From the NCBI GenBank assembly GCA_905250885.1, contig CAJNOQ010000558.1, forward strand, positions 1 to 46,777: a stretch of DNA of 46,777 nucleotides, read 5' to 3'. A program made the position numbers and the translations under genes. This document shows, piece by piece, positions 11,039 to 23,043 of the stretch. The notes under the pieces were generated by a model. That model was not told the origin of the DNA and made no database searches. It saw only the letters and a list, made by a program, of their open reading frames with translations. Every line of letters starts with the position of its first letter. Position 1 is the stretch's first letter. Source of the DNA: Didymodactylos carnosus (lineage: Eukaryota > Rotifera > Eurotatoria > Philodinida > Philodinidae).

Positions 11039-12225
11039 AGTATCCAGTTCTACAGTTCCTAGAATTGCTAGAATTCAACACATTCAAATATATACTGTTA
11101 CGAAGATTCTGTTCAGAATCCAGTTGAATTCCAATACGAGTTCTACCAGAATCTGCCGATTCATATAGAGAATGTAAAAGTGTGGGGGAGGAAGGGACAT
11201 GAGACATGAGAAAGCGACATTTTGAATTCTGGAATTTCCACGAAACTGTGGAACTTGACACTAGTCCTTTCTTTGAAGGTTTGAGCGGAAAACTCAGACA
11301 TCAATTGAACAATATAGGTCACGTCTAACGTGCAATGGATCTTAAAAACAAATCGTCAACTCTAATTATCAAGTGTAGATGAAAAAGAGATTTCTAAGTA
11401 GCGACATACAATCTTTAAATCAAATATTTATTTATTAATGATTATTTGTATTATCTGAAAATAGCACCAGTGTGTTAAACATTTCTTTTCATATTATGAT
11501 TGATGATTACTTTTGTACAGCCTAAGTCTCTGATAATATAATCCTGAATTAAGTCCACCGAACTATATAGTTTTTTTCTTCATGGATCAGAATGTACTGC
11601 TTACAGACCCTGCCCTTCACTTGCCTTTCAAAAAATATTTAAATTGTTTTATTCTGGGTGCTACATAAATTTGATTTCTTTTTTTGTCTACACACTTGAT
11701 TTTTCGTGTAATTTTTAAATGGGATCTATACTTTTTTTTTTTGATTAACAAAATCGTTGTGTATATTGTTTGCCTTTAGAAAAATACTTAGTGTTGGTTT
11801 GTTTGTTTTTTTCTGTTCCATATTTATTTATTCCATTTTTTTCTGCTTTCGAACAATCGTGTTTTATTTTTTTTTTTGTTCATTTATACGTTTTTAGACC
11901 AGATAGGCTACATATCTATATCTATATATTTATAATATGATGAATCAAATTAAGATTAACTGATTAAAAACAAAACAAAAAAACAATTATGTAGTTTTTT
12001 TTTCTCAAATTTACATCAGAAATTGGTACATATCGTTTGAGAGAGACTATAGATATATATCCATTAATATGATTGGATATTTTCTTTAATACCATGTATC
12101 TTTCACGCTGTTATCTCGTCACGTTATTTCACAATTCGAACGTGTGAAGTTTTTTAGTGTGTATATTTGAATAATTAATATAGTATAGTACAGAATATGT
12201 TTGAAAATTATTTTTACTTTTTTAG
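11039..12225. other. AT-rich spacer upstream of IER3IP1
   Basis: Long T and A runs, no coding frame of note. It ends with a T tract and TTTTTTAG (to 12225), an acceptor-like site 16 nt before the IER3IP1 start. Confidence 0.4.
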
Positions 12226-12241
12226 TAGGTAAAAGAAAGAC

Positions 12242-12546
12242 ATGGCTTTTACATTGTATAGTTTAATTGAAGCCGCTTTATTATGTATAAATGCAATTGC
12301 TATTTTAAATGAACAAAGATTTTTATCAAAACGTAAGCAAAAAAAATCAAATTTTTTTATGTAAAATTTAACATTTTTAATTATCTTCTAGTTAGTTCCA
12401 ATGGACAATTTGTATCTGGATATGGCAATGAACCTGGTCCAAAAATTCAAGCACTTAATCTAATTCGATCTGTTCGAACTGTTATGAGAATACCATTAAT
12501 TGCATTTAATATTATTACCGTTTTTTTTCTCATTCTATTTGGTTGA
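12242..12546 (+). CDS. IER3IP1: IER3-interacting protein 1 / Yos1-like ER-Golgi protein
   Basis: Small membrane protein of the Yos1 family, required for ER-to-Golgi transport. Two exons, 12242-12332 and 12392-12546 (59-nt intron), give 81 residues against ~82 in vertebrates. The N-terminus MAFTLYSLIEAALLCINAIA is almost identical to the family and forms the first membrane segment, followed by NEQRFLS. The second exon carries the family core LNLIRSVRTVMRIPLIAFN and a C-terminal membrane segment ending in Phe-Gly before TGA. The short linker between the two blocks is the variable part. It is followed after only 139 bp by LIN7 on the same strand. Confidence 0.93.
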
Positions 12547-12685
12547 TTCTCTTCACTGTTTTATTCATAATAAAATACGCAAAATGACATTGTTCTAGTT
12601 CATCTTAACTTGAACGTTTATGATGATGGTCATTGGTATGGATATTTTATAGTGTATTTTGTGTTATTTTTAGATTAAAAAAATT

Positions 12686-13330
12686 ATGTCAGCTGAAGGT
12701 CTTAATTTAGAAAAAGATGTTGATCGAGCAATTGCTTTATTAGAAAAATTGCGTACAAATAGCGAAATACCAGAACAAAAATTATTAGAATTACAACGTA
12801 TATTAGAAAGTGACTTTTTTCATGCTGTATTAGAAGTTTATGAAAAAATATATGAAACAGTTCAAATAAGCGGATCACCCGATGTAAGAGCAAATGCAAC
12901 AGCAAAAGCAACCGTAAGTATTATTTAAAAATCTGCATAAAAAATTGATATATTTGTGTATTTTCTATTTCAGGTTGCAGCATTTGCAGCATCTGAAGGT
13001 CATTCTCATCCACGTGTGATTGAATTACCTAAAACTCCAGAAGGTCTTGGTTTTAATGTCATGGGTGGTCGTGAACAAAATTCACCAATTTATATCTCAC
13101 GTGTAATTCCCAATGGTGTTGCTTTTAAACATGGTGGCTTGAAAAAAGGTGATCAATTATTATCAGTCAATGGTGTATCGGTTGAAAATGAATATCATGA
13201 AAAAGCGGTGGAATTATTGAAACAAGCACAAGGCATGGTAAAATTAGTTGTCCGTTATAGTCCACAAGTATTAATTGAAATGGAAAATCGATTTGAAAAA
13301 CAACGTACAGCACGAAAGATAAAGCCATAA
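12686..13330 (+). CDS. LIN7: LIN7 (Veli/MALS) polarity scaffold
   Basis: L27-PDZ adaptor that joins CASK/LIN2 and MPP/PALS1 complexes and sorts receptors and channels at epithelial and synaptic membranes. Exons 12686-12913 and 12974-13330 give 194 residues (vertebrate LIN7C 197). The L27 domain spans ~9-65 ([13 protein letters not shown]...[14 protein letters not shown]). The PDZ domain spans ~90-172, with the carboxylate-binding loop GLGFNVMGG at 100-108 and the helix [11 protein letters not shown]. The C-terminal tail is basic. The intron falls between the domains. An acceptor-like TTTTTAG ends at 12673, 12 nt before the ATG, and the IER3IP1 stop is 139 bp upstream, so the two may be one transcription unit. 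Confidence 0.95.
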
Positions 13331-14286
13331 ATATTATATATATTTGTTTTCTCATTGTAAATAGTATTTATGTGTCAACTCATTCTTTATTCAGGTTTTG
13401 GTTTTGATGAGTTGCTCGAAAATCGTTGAATATTATTTTTCAACATAATTTAAGGCCATCATCATAAAAATGATTCAATTGTTTTTCAATAGTAGTGAGA
13501 AATATTTCGATCGACATATCGTAATTTCATGACAGCATCAATGAGCAATGATTTCAATACTAGCTGTATTTATTGCTGCACTAAGTCGATAGTGGAATTG
13601 ATTCATGAACTAAACAATCATTTATTTTTTGTCCGTCCTTTTCCATATGATGTTTCAGAAAATGAGAATTCTGTTTTTTTATTATAATAGTTGTTAGTTT
13701 TCTTTGTCTTTTCCTTGTCTTTGTTTATTTTGTAGTTTCTTTCCTTCTTATATATATTTATGGTTTCTTATTCTCTGATCTCTGATGTTTTTTTATGAAC
13801 TATTTATTGTATTTTGTTCAATATTATTGAACCCGATGTTTTTTACGAGAAAATCTCATCTTTTTTTAATAGTGTTACTTCTTCTCTATGCGCGTGAATG
13901 TGTATCTATTGATATAAACGTTTATAATACTACATTTACCCATTTCCTTTTCCTTTTTGAGATTATTAAAGCTTACATATAAACATGATGCTCAATACTA
14001 ACTTATGTGCTTGCGTTGTTGACAGATGATCTCTCGTATTTTTATCATAATATAAAAATAATACGTAACAATTCGTGATGCTCTATCACTGCTACTAAAA
14101 ATTGCTTAAAATTTTAACATTCATCACACTTGTCTAGTGATTAGTGTGATAAATCTGATAGCCAATATGCATTTTGATCGGTACTTTGAAAACAATTTAT
14201 ATTTGAGTTTAATGAAACAAAAAGCGGATGAATGTTAGAATTATAGTCTAATTTATGCCGATTTATAAGACGAATAATGTTTTGTA
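13331..14286. other. spacer LIN7 - CCS
   Basis: About 0.95 kb of T-rich DNA holding the LIN7 3' flank. The 65-codon frame at 13785 is low-complexity Phe/Leu/Ile from T runs and is not called. The spacer ends with TTTTGTAG at 14287, 23 nt before the CCS start. Confidence 0.4.
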
Positions 14287-14310
14287 GACGATATTTCCTT
14301 TATCAAATAA

Positions 14311-16778
14311 ATGTTATCTGCAGAAGAACAGCGGCCAGTAAAGGTATTGTGATACGAAGAATCGAACTTTTTTGACAGTTGTCAAGCAATGCTTTACTTT
14401 TAGCTAGAATTTATCGTTGATATAAATGATCAACAAAAAGTAACTGAACTTCGAAATATTCTCTCGAACCAAAACGGTAAACGAAAATAATATCTTGTAT
14501 TCTTATGCAATAAAACACAATGTTCCTGCTGTTATTGAAGGTATAAAAAATGCTGATATTAATCTCGACAATAAACGCGTCGTCGTTGAAACAACATTAC
14601 AATCAAGCAAAGTACAAAACATAATCGAAAATTCACTTAAGACTGATGCTGTGCTCATGGGCGCCGGTAATATAGGAATATATACTTAATTATTGATAAG
14701 ACAATAAGATATTTTCAATAAAATAGGTCTCGGATCAGCTGTGTCAGCTGTAGTTGGTAAAGATTCACGCGTATGTGGTCTCGTTCGGTTTATTCAAGTT
14801 GAAGAAAATACATGCGTTGTTGATGGTTCAATTGACGGTTTGAGTCCGGGTGAACATGGAATAAATATACACGAATTTGGAGATTTATCAAGTGGCTGTG
14901 ACAGGTAACATCTAACTGCAGCACTAGAGTTTTTCTTACACCGTAATGGACAAAACTAACGCATGGCGCAGAAATCATGGGCCACTTTTGTTTCCTATTT
15001 CTAAGACACCCCGATATTATTTGAAGACTCTGCTCTACACTCAGAAGATAGAGAATCTTCTACTCTACAGCTCTCTCTATCCAGTATACGTTGTTTCATT
15101 ATTTGAAAACAGGTAAGAAACACAACTGCAACGCTCACTCAGAATTCTAGAGAATTTTCGACTTTTGGATAATCATAATGTAGAAACTGATAGAAGTAGG
15201 CATAGAAATGTTTAGCAGATGCAGGGCTCTATTTAGAGCTATCGTCTTCACAGGATATCAAAACTTAAAAATTTTTCTTGCATAAGAATTATCAGTCCTT
15301 CCAGACCTCGTCTGGTTTGACAAAAAGCAGGAAAAAATTAGCCAAAGAATGTGGAGTAAGTGTTTGACATGCTGAATTTTGTAGAACAGAAAATCCTCTA
15401 TCTCTGACAGATGGAAAGAATCTTGGAACCGTAGAGAATATTGAAAAAAATTAAATACAAAACTGACTTATGATTTTTGGATCGTGTATTATTAGTCAGA
15501 AAAAATGTTACAAAAAATTTAATTTTTCGATGAGGATTAACTAAATGAGGACAAAAAGTACCTGTAATGAATCAATAATGAAAATATTACTTAATAATTA
15601 ATCAGATTGAGTATAAAAAGAAATACAATCTGTTTCATCCATCGCAGTTATGCTTCTTACCTGCGTTATTTTTTCAAACAATGAAACAACGTATAAATAT
15701 CGTGGAGAGAGAAAATTAAAAAAAAAAATTTTTTTGCTTTTTGTAGAGTAGAAAATTCTCTATCTTCTGAGTCTAGAGCAGAGTCTTCAAATAATATCTA
15801 AGTGTCTCAGAAATAGGAAACAAAAGTGGCCCATTATTTCTGCACCACGCGCTATAGATAGTACCCAGACGTCTCACAGTTCTCCACGATTTTTCTTCAC
15901 GAACTTGCATTCATTTTCAAGGTGGCTCTAATGCTAATTTATTTTTGCTGATTTTTTTGTGTTTGTGTTTTTGACGGCGTGGAGCTGTTTTTAGAAATGC
16001 AGTTTTGTGAGGAAAGGTCGTGGAGAACTGTGAGACATCTCACTTTGCTTAAAGAAAAACTGCTCTATACGGCTAAGTTGTATTCAAAAGATCTGCAACT
16101 TGGTTTTCTGGGAGTTTTGGTTGTCCTAAAAGTCTAATTCTACGAAAATTTTCCGAATGTTTCAATCCAGCTCCTCTGATAGGAAATATTTTCCCAATCT
16201 TTTTATGAATTTTTTTACCGCTATCTTAGTTGACGAGAAAACTCAAAATTACTGTACTGTCTATAGTTTTATCTAGTACTATATTATGTATATAATCATC
16301 TAAACTAAAGCAATATTGTCTTGTAGTTGTGGAGATCATTATAATCCATTTCGTAAGTCACACGGAGGACCAACAGATAGTGAAAGGGTGAGAAAATGTG
16401 CGTAGTTATTTTTTGAGCAAGATTAACTTTGTTCTTGAACGATATTTGCAGCACGTTGGTGATTTGGGCAATGTTGTAGCCGATGAATATGGTTCAGCTC
16501 GGTTTCGTTTATTAAATCGTTTTGTTAAAGTATCAGATATAATTGGACGGTCGTTTGTTGTCCATGCAAACAAAGATGATTATGGCCTTGGTGATAATTA
16601 TTTATCAAAAATGACAGGAAATTCTGAACCACGTTTAGCATGTGGAATTATAGCTCGTAGTGCAGGATTATTCGAGAACACAAAACGTTTATGTACATGT
16701 TCTGGCGCTACAATATGGGAAGAACGAAAACAAGCAAAAGCCAAAGAACAAATATTTTCTAATAGAACATCATCCTGA
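14311..16778 (+). CDS. CCS: copper chaperone for superoxide dismutase (CCS), six exons
   Basis: Delivers copper to, and forms the disulfide of, Cu/Zn SOD1. Exons 14311-14343, 14404-14476, 14541-14666, 14727-14904, 16327-16387, 16452-16778; phases agree, 265 residues (human 274). Domain I (~12-78) keeps the ferredoxin-like heavy-metal fold (LEFIVDI...VVVETTLQ) but the MxCxxC copper motif is replaced by INDQQK without change in length. Domain II is SOD-like: IHEFGD, the GCDSCGDHYNP disulfide region, SHGGP and RHVGDLGNV zinc ligands, then SEPRLACGIIARSAG. Domain III keeps the CTC (CxC) motif followed by IWEER, the part that acts on SOD1. The 1,422-nt fourth intron holds a fold-back element. The gene converges on CFAP91. 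Confidence 0.92.
14958..15868. mobile_element. fold-back element 2 inside CCS intron 4
   Basis: The left arm (about 14960-15135) and right arm (about 15640-15848) are inverted copies. Shared blocks are GGCCACTTTTGTTTCCTATTTC, TATTATTTGAAGACTCTGCT, CAGAAGATAGAGAAT, ATACGTTGTTTCATT and CAGGTAAGAA. The right arm has an extra A/T run near 15715-15735. The ~500-bp centre has no coding signal. The outer right end runs into CTATAGATAGTAC (15853-15865), a word also found at the inner ends of fold-back element 1. Confidence 0.72.
15868..16042. mobile_element. small TIR element beside fold-back 2
   Basis: A 23-bp inverted repeat, GACGTCTCACAGTTCTCCACG at about 15869 and CGTGGAGAACTGTGAGACAT at about 16019, encloses ~130 bp of AT-rich noncoding DNA within the same CCS intron. 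It is either a separate MITE or the end of a composite element. Confidence 0.5.
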
Positions 16779-17309
16779 TTTGGTGCTCTTCGTTTTCTTT
16801 ATATTTAAATTTATTCTTTAATAAATATAGGTCGTTTATCATGAAAAATATGTTATTGAGGGAAGATTAACATCAAATCTAAAATAGCCTTGCACATTGT
16901 AAAATATCACTAGTTTCGTTTCTTCATAGTGGACTATGAAACTACAGTTTACTAGAGTTATTGAAAATCTTGGCAGTAATTTACTAAGGAATAGTGATAT
17001 ATAGTTAAAACTAAAAAAAATGTTATGATTTACCTAAATCTGTCTCTGATGTGATTCTCTTATCTATTTTTTCATATTTTTTTCGTCGCCCAATAGATTT
17101 ATCTATTTCTTTTTTTTCACTTCATATTGGCGTTAATGATGAGTCCATTGTTACAATCATCCTTGACTTCATGCAATATTTTTATCTAAATTGGCTATTT
17201 GTGATACACACGCTTCATGTGCCGCCTTTAAGTATGGCAATTGAGATTGACGAACTAGAAAGATAGAGAAAATATTCACTACACTACTCAAAAATAATTA
17301 ATTAAACAG
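16779..17309. other. convergent spacer CCS / CFAP91
   Basis: About 530 bp between two 3' ends. It contains AATAAATATAG near 16820, a possible polyadenylation signal for CCS. The 71-codon frame at 17051 is not supported by codon pattern or domain. Confidence 0.4.
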
Positions 17310-19803
17310 TCATATACTTGTACGTCTTTCACTTAAACGTTGAACTGTGGGTAACAAGAAAGTATGAACAAGGTCAGCAATAGCTGCTTCCACTTCCAAA
17401 CTATTTGATCTAAAAACATGAAAATAGAGCTATCATGTTTATACACTAAGGATGAATATACTCATTATTGTTCATTTGTCTCGTTAATTCTACTAATTTT
17501 TGTACTGTTATTTCAATTTCTTCTCGTGTTTTTTCTTCAGCTGTATAATAAATGCTCTGCATAATGCACTCGTGCAAATAATTATCAATATCATTATCCG
17601 AGTGCAATAAGAATAGCTATAAACACAAACTTGACTGAAAACATCTGATTGCAAAACTGTTCTAAATAACTACTTCTTGAAATGTTCTATCTTCTATCAT
17701 TCGTCGTTCATTTGCTTTGGCCCTTGAACCGGATTCAGCCGCTTCATGCTCTCGTCGTCGTCTATCAGCCAACATAATCAAAGCATGAATAGCTTGTTCA
17801 CTTTGTAATCGTATCAATTCTTTATTTAAAAAATCAAATATATTTGATATTGTTTCACTTTCAAAATATTCTAATGCTTGATCTTCAATGGACATCTGAA
17901 ATATCAACAGTGTATCTGGTACATGAGCTAATGCAAAAAGCAATTACCGGTGGAATGTTCCATTTTAATTTAAATAGACATTCTGTTGTTGTTTTGGTTT
18001 CTTCTTCTGTTTGATCGAATTGTGAACCACTTTTCAGTTCTTTTAGAAGGTTATATCGCATTTGATGAACATTCATTATCTACATTAAAAATAATTTTTC
18101 TAATAGAGCTAAAGACTGGTTTCTATTCGAAAAAACTTTAATAACACAATTTTCTTACCTTTGCTTCTGTTGTTTTTCCACGTAAAAAACTTTGCAGATG
18201 AATGATTGCAGCTCTACGTCGATCAAATTCCTAAAGACAAACCATCATTTTATAATATGGATAATTTTTGAATTACAATTTATTTTCTCTTTTAAACTTA
18301 CTTCTGTTCTTGCTGGCATGGTTCGTACATTCTTAAATTCATCTACGGTTTCGATTTTTTCAACAAATCTAAATGGTTTTGGCTCTTGTATTGATAAATA
18401 TTTAGCCTTTTCTTCTTGAATTAACTATAGTGAAATGAAAACATTTATAAACATCTCTAAAACCATTATGTATTTCTACTTGATAAGCTCGATCTAAATC
18501 TTTCATTCTTTTATAGTTTTTTTTCATAAATCTATCGTGAATTGTCATCATCGATCTAGGTGGTTCAATTTTTGGTATCAGTGCATGTTTGGGTAAGGTT
18601 TCTTCAAACCTCACTAGATCTTAAAAACAATACTTAGATTATGTATTTCAATAATTCTTTGTAGAATGTGCTTTTATATTTACTTTCGTGTTTGTTAAGT
18701 GCAGATGTATCAACTTTAAATCGATGTGCTCGTCTATCGGGAAAATATCCATGTCGCGTGTAAGGCGCATACGTCTCCGAGGCATAATTTGTATATGCAG
18801 CAACACTATCCTTTGGTCTGGAACGAAATGGTGGTTTTAACTGCACAAAACATCCTGCACCCGAAACACTACTTCCAATTACGCCAAGATCATCATATTT
18901 TGTTACATTATTTATTTGTTCATCTCGTAAACGATACATTCGCTTCAAACGACGAAGATCTAAAAATAGTATTAATGTTCATTTTTTCGTGTAACAGTTG
19001 ATTATATTTACCTCGTAACATGTTTAAATTTAATCGTGTACATGTTAAATGCAATTGTCTTTCTTTTCGCCATAAACATAATTTTAGTTTTGAGTCTGTT
19101 ACTTTATTGTCACTTTCAACATATGTGCGTAAATTCACCATGAAAATTTTCAATTTTGCTTCTTGAATGCTGAAATTTGATAAAACCAGTAGATAAAATC
19201 CATAATAACCGTTTTTCTCAAAATGTAAAATTTATTTCAAAAATGTTTACGTTTTAATTTTAGTCTCTCGTATTTTCCATTCTCTCATTTCTCTTTCAAT
19301 AACAATTCTTGTACGTTTAATTTCCATTTCTGGATCATTATAATCTTTTTCCCAATCTCGTTTAGCTCTTAAACGTTCAATAAATGATATTTCCAATGAT
19401 GTTGCTGGTAAGCCTTTTCCTAATATAAAAAAACCAATAGAGTAAAGTTTAGTACTTGTACAAATACGTCCATTTATGCCGTTTTACCATGGGATAAATC
19501 GGCCAAAGAAAAAATTTCCGGATGTTTGCCTTCGTCGGTAATTGTGTACGCAGGAGAATAGGGATCTGTTTGGGATGATTCATCACGATAATCTGTTTGT
19601 GTTCCGATGTGACGAATAAATTCTGCTATTGTTTTAATAATAATGCCTTCTTTGTTTGTTGCCGGTTTAAGAAATTTTTTCTTAATAACAGATTTTTTAT
19701 AAGTATTGCACAATGGAGTAAATTGCCAGCTGTAGAAACAGAAAGCTTCTTTAACAGAAGAACATCACTGTCTAATACGCGATGAAAAACAGTTTCTTTT
19801 CAT
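17310..19803 (-). CDS. CFAP91: cilia- and flagella-associated protein 91 (MAATS1/AAT-1)
   Basis: Component of the calmodulin- and spoke-associated complex at the base of axonemal radial spokes, needed for motile cilia. Exons, 5' to 3' on the minus strand: 19803-19769, 19729-19488, 19419-19251, 19169-19012, 18959-18684, 18619-18480, 18424-18302, 18230-18159, 18079-17948, 17895-17674, 17616-17462, 17409-17310; phases close to 607 residues. Landmarks: GTQTDYRD...QTDPYSPAY, GLPA then SFIERLRAKRDWE, YTNYASETYAPYTRHGYFPD, an IQ-like AAIIHLQSFLRGK, and IFDFLNKELIRLQSEQAIHA with LADRRRREHEAAESGSR. Mammalian proteins have ~160 more N-terminal residues; these are absent or in exons I could not find. 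The first exon and its 39-nt intron are the weakest part. Confidence 0.88.
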
Positions 19804-22560
19804 ACTGTTGTAACGGTTATTTAGATAGCAGACGGAAAGACTAAGGGTGAAAACGAATTAAAGTAATTACGACACGTTAAATCAATAGTTCTTGATTCTT
19901 CCATACGTAATGATACGAACCTTACTTGTCATATTGTTTGAATATATCTGTCCCTGTTCTCCTGTTGTATGTTTCTTTTCGTTTTGGTACAGCCGAATAC
20001 TTCGCTCGGTCTCGACCAGTAATACAGTCAGAACTACAGTAACTCTTAACAATTGGGAATATATTCGTATTCCCATTGTTTTGAAATGCGTCGCTAGAAG
20101 AATAGATTGAGATCGATACAGAACGTCAAATTTTACTACTCGAACACAAATTTTTACAATGAAAACATAGTTGTTGATAGCGGATGTAAATCAGAAGTAT
20201 TATTGATGTTCGATCGATGGTGGTCACACGTTAATGTTTCAGTGTACGACATACTTATAACTCAACTAGAAAAATGTGTCCATCTCAGTGAGATATCATT
20301 CATAATTCAATTACTATCGTGTTCACTTCGCAAAGAGACACGTTCTGTTGATTTTGCAAACTAGCGCGAAAAGGATAAAAGATTGTGTATTCTACACATC
20401 TGGAGGCAAATATCATAGAAAATATTGTTTGTTTCCCATAAAAAAATATCCCTTCTTTAGTTATAATAAAGAACCCCAATATCAGTTCCCTGGAAAAGGG
20501 CTTGAGTAAACCATATCATATATATTTTAAAGTTTAAGAAGTATTACTCAACTAATATTTGATGTTTTGGTATGTATGACTGCAGAATAAGCTTCACACA
20601 TGTAGAAACATAGTATTAACATTTGCTATTTTTTCTTAGTTTCTTTGATACAACGACGTAGCTTATATTTTTTCTTTTTTTCTTACGCTTTTCCAGTGAG
20701 TTGTGTCAATAGCTGTGTATCCATTGATATCTTAATAAAAAAACATTCCCCAACAACACATATCAAAACCTTCGTATAAGAAAATTAGACAACAGTATAT
20801 ATCTGATGTAGATAATAATGTGGAGAAGCATATAAAATCAAGTATTCTTCAGAATATTTTTTACACATACGAGATAAAACGTAAACTAACAGGTAATATT
20901 GAGTGAGAGGTTGATCCCGGATCATGATTTCTCACTCAGTCTATCATTTATTCATCATCGGTCTTTCTGAATAAGGAAGCAATACCATTATGAAATCCCT
21001 AGATACTACAGTCTGAAAAAAGAAGCGTATACTACAAAACTAAAAAAGGGTTTTGGGCATTTGTAACTATATGAAATGGATTTTCGTTTTATATTTATAG
21101 TGTGAAGCCATTTCCGTTTTTATAAACACTGCTTTAATGGTAAACTCAAATTTTCTTATAGTAAATAAATCCAATTTCTTACTGCACTGAAATTATGAAT
21201 GATATCTCACTGAGATAAGGCATTCTCAGATACTTAACCTGGGAAGTCACGTAGATAACCTATGACTAACTCTAAAGCTAGACAATCGATCCTTGACGAA
21301 TAAATCCGTCATCTGTTCATAGACAAGAAGATATTCGTAAACGTGTCTCGACTTCTCCTAAGCATACGATCGGAATAGGTCAGTCAGATAGACCTATCAC
21401 GATCCGATTCATCAGCCACAGGTCTTCTCCCTCACTTATACGTACTTTGAACTTCTCAAAAATCAGGAGAGAATACGGTATTGTCCTGATTCATTGACAC
21501 TTTTTACATTTTATCGAACAAGTGAAGAACTTCTTCACTTGTCGACAAGTATATATTTCTAATCGGTCGAAACAGATCCAAGAATAATACTTATGTATTA
21601 AATTGAGTATGAAAATGCGCTCTACATTCACTTCATGGTTATGCGATGTTCAAACAACTAGGACTTCAGATCTCCTTTGAATAGCACGACTCTTGCAGAT
21701 TGAACGATTTTCATAACGTCCGTACGTGTTTTGGTTTCGCACTCTATTTTTTAAATAACGATATCCTAAAAATAACAAACAAGTTTTAGCTTTCTCTGTT
21801 TCGACAACTGAATACATCTTTTTTAACGGATGAAGTTATGAATGAGACTCAATAATTTTCTGTTATAATAAGATTCAGAAAACTAAACGTATTTATACAT
21901 CTCGCACTATTTAATTAATTAACTACTCTTTGTTCCTGATTAGAAATAAATGCTTATTAGTACTGTATCATATTCACATAACAATTAGGAATTATATTTT
22001 ATTGAATATATGTGAATTTGTCGATGAGTCGAGAATACTTATATTGAGTTTATTGTAGATTAGATTTAATTTCTTTTGTTATAGTTTTCTTATTCAAATT
22101 TATTTGCTTTTCTTCACATATGTTTAATTGTTCATACATGCGATTTGATAAAACCTCTTGACAAACCGAAGTATACGTTTTCTCTCCAATGATAGCTTAA
22201 CACCATGTATGATCTAAGCGAAATATTGAATATCTGAGCAGGTTAATTACGAGTAACACTAGTCTATATCTGATCGAGATAAATTAGAGGAAAGCGTTTG
22301 AGCTTATATATTATAGATAACCACAGACATCATCGTTCGAACGAGTAAACTTTCGGCATATAATTGCTCGAGAACATTATAAAGTTCTGTTTATTTTGGA
22401 ACTTTTTACTTTTTCTTGAGATTTTGGAACTCGAGTACAAAATGCATAATATACGCATTGAAGCACGGTTTTTATTAACATTTTTGTGTCACTGAAAAAC
22501 GGAAAATAGATTTATGGGTTTTGAAAACAGTAATAAACGCTTAACCGTTTCTTCACATAC
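19804..22560. other. 2.7-kb spacer between divergent CFAP91 and APP1-like genes
   Basis: AT-rich. Small frames on both strands around 19.88-20.36 kb have no recognised domain and no splice support. It could hide missing CFAP91 5' exons. It contains an inverted repeat pair (20283/21190) and a 25-bp palindrome at 21518-21542. Confidence 0.4.
20281..21216. repeat. inverted repeat pair ~0.9 kb apart
   Basis: ATCTCAGTGAGATATCATTCATAAT at about 20283 recurs inverted at about 21190-21214. The repeat is ~25 bp and itself begins with a palindrome. It may be the ends of a small element; the enclosed DNA is AT-rich and noncoding. Confidence 0.4.
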
Positions 22561-22572
22561 TGTTTAAACTTT

Positions 22573-23043
22573 TTTTCAATCATTAAAAATCCCAACCATT
22601 CTGCAGCGATACTACCATGCCATCGCGTATTTCGTAACTCCTAAAGTATGAATCGGGTTTTATAATCAATCAAGTTGAATTTTTATACACCGTTTTTGGA
22701 AGAATAAAACCATCGGTTATTATCTGTATTTTATCTAAAAGTGAAACAGTATAGAGAAAAAGTCTTATTTATTTCTAAATAAGATAACTGTTTAGCCCAT
22801 GGTCAAGACCAAAATACCTGATAGAAATTGAAAAAAAAGTACAAAAACACGAAAAGAAACTAAAATTTCTTGAAAAAAAAAGATAAGGCAATATGGTTTT
22901 TATGCTTCCAAAAACGGTGTATGCGTATTATAAAAATTCAACTTGATTGATTACAAAATCGATTGCGTACTTTAGGAATAACGAAATACGCGATGGATTG
23001 GCTGCAAAACGGTTGAATTTTTTTTAATGATTGAAAAAAAAGA
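22573..23043. mobile_element. fold-back element 3 (~470 bp, ~145-bp arms)
   Basis: The left arm 22575-22718 and right arm 22892-23042 are inverted copies. Shared blocks are TTTTTTCAATCATTAAAAA at the outer ends, CATCGCGTATTTCGT, CCTAAAGTA, AATCAATCAAGTTGAATTTT, and ACACCGTTTTTGGAAG near the loop. No coding capacity. It ends about 315 bp before the APP1-like start codon. Confidence 0.72.

Noticed and set aside
20107..20364. 85-codon plus-strand frame
   Set aside because: No domain recognised, no splice partners; it ends beside an inverted repeat.
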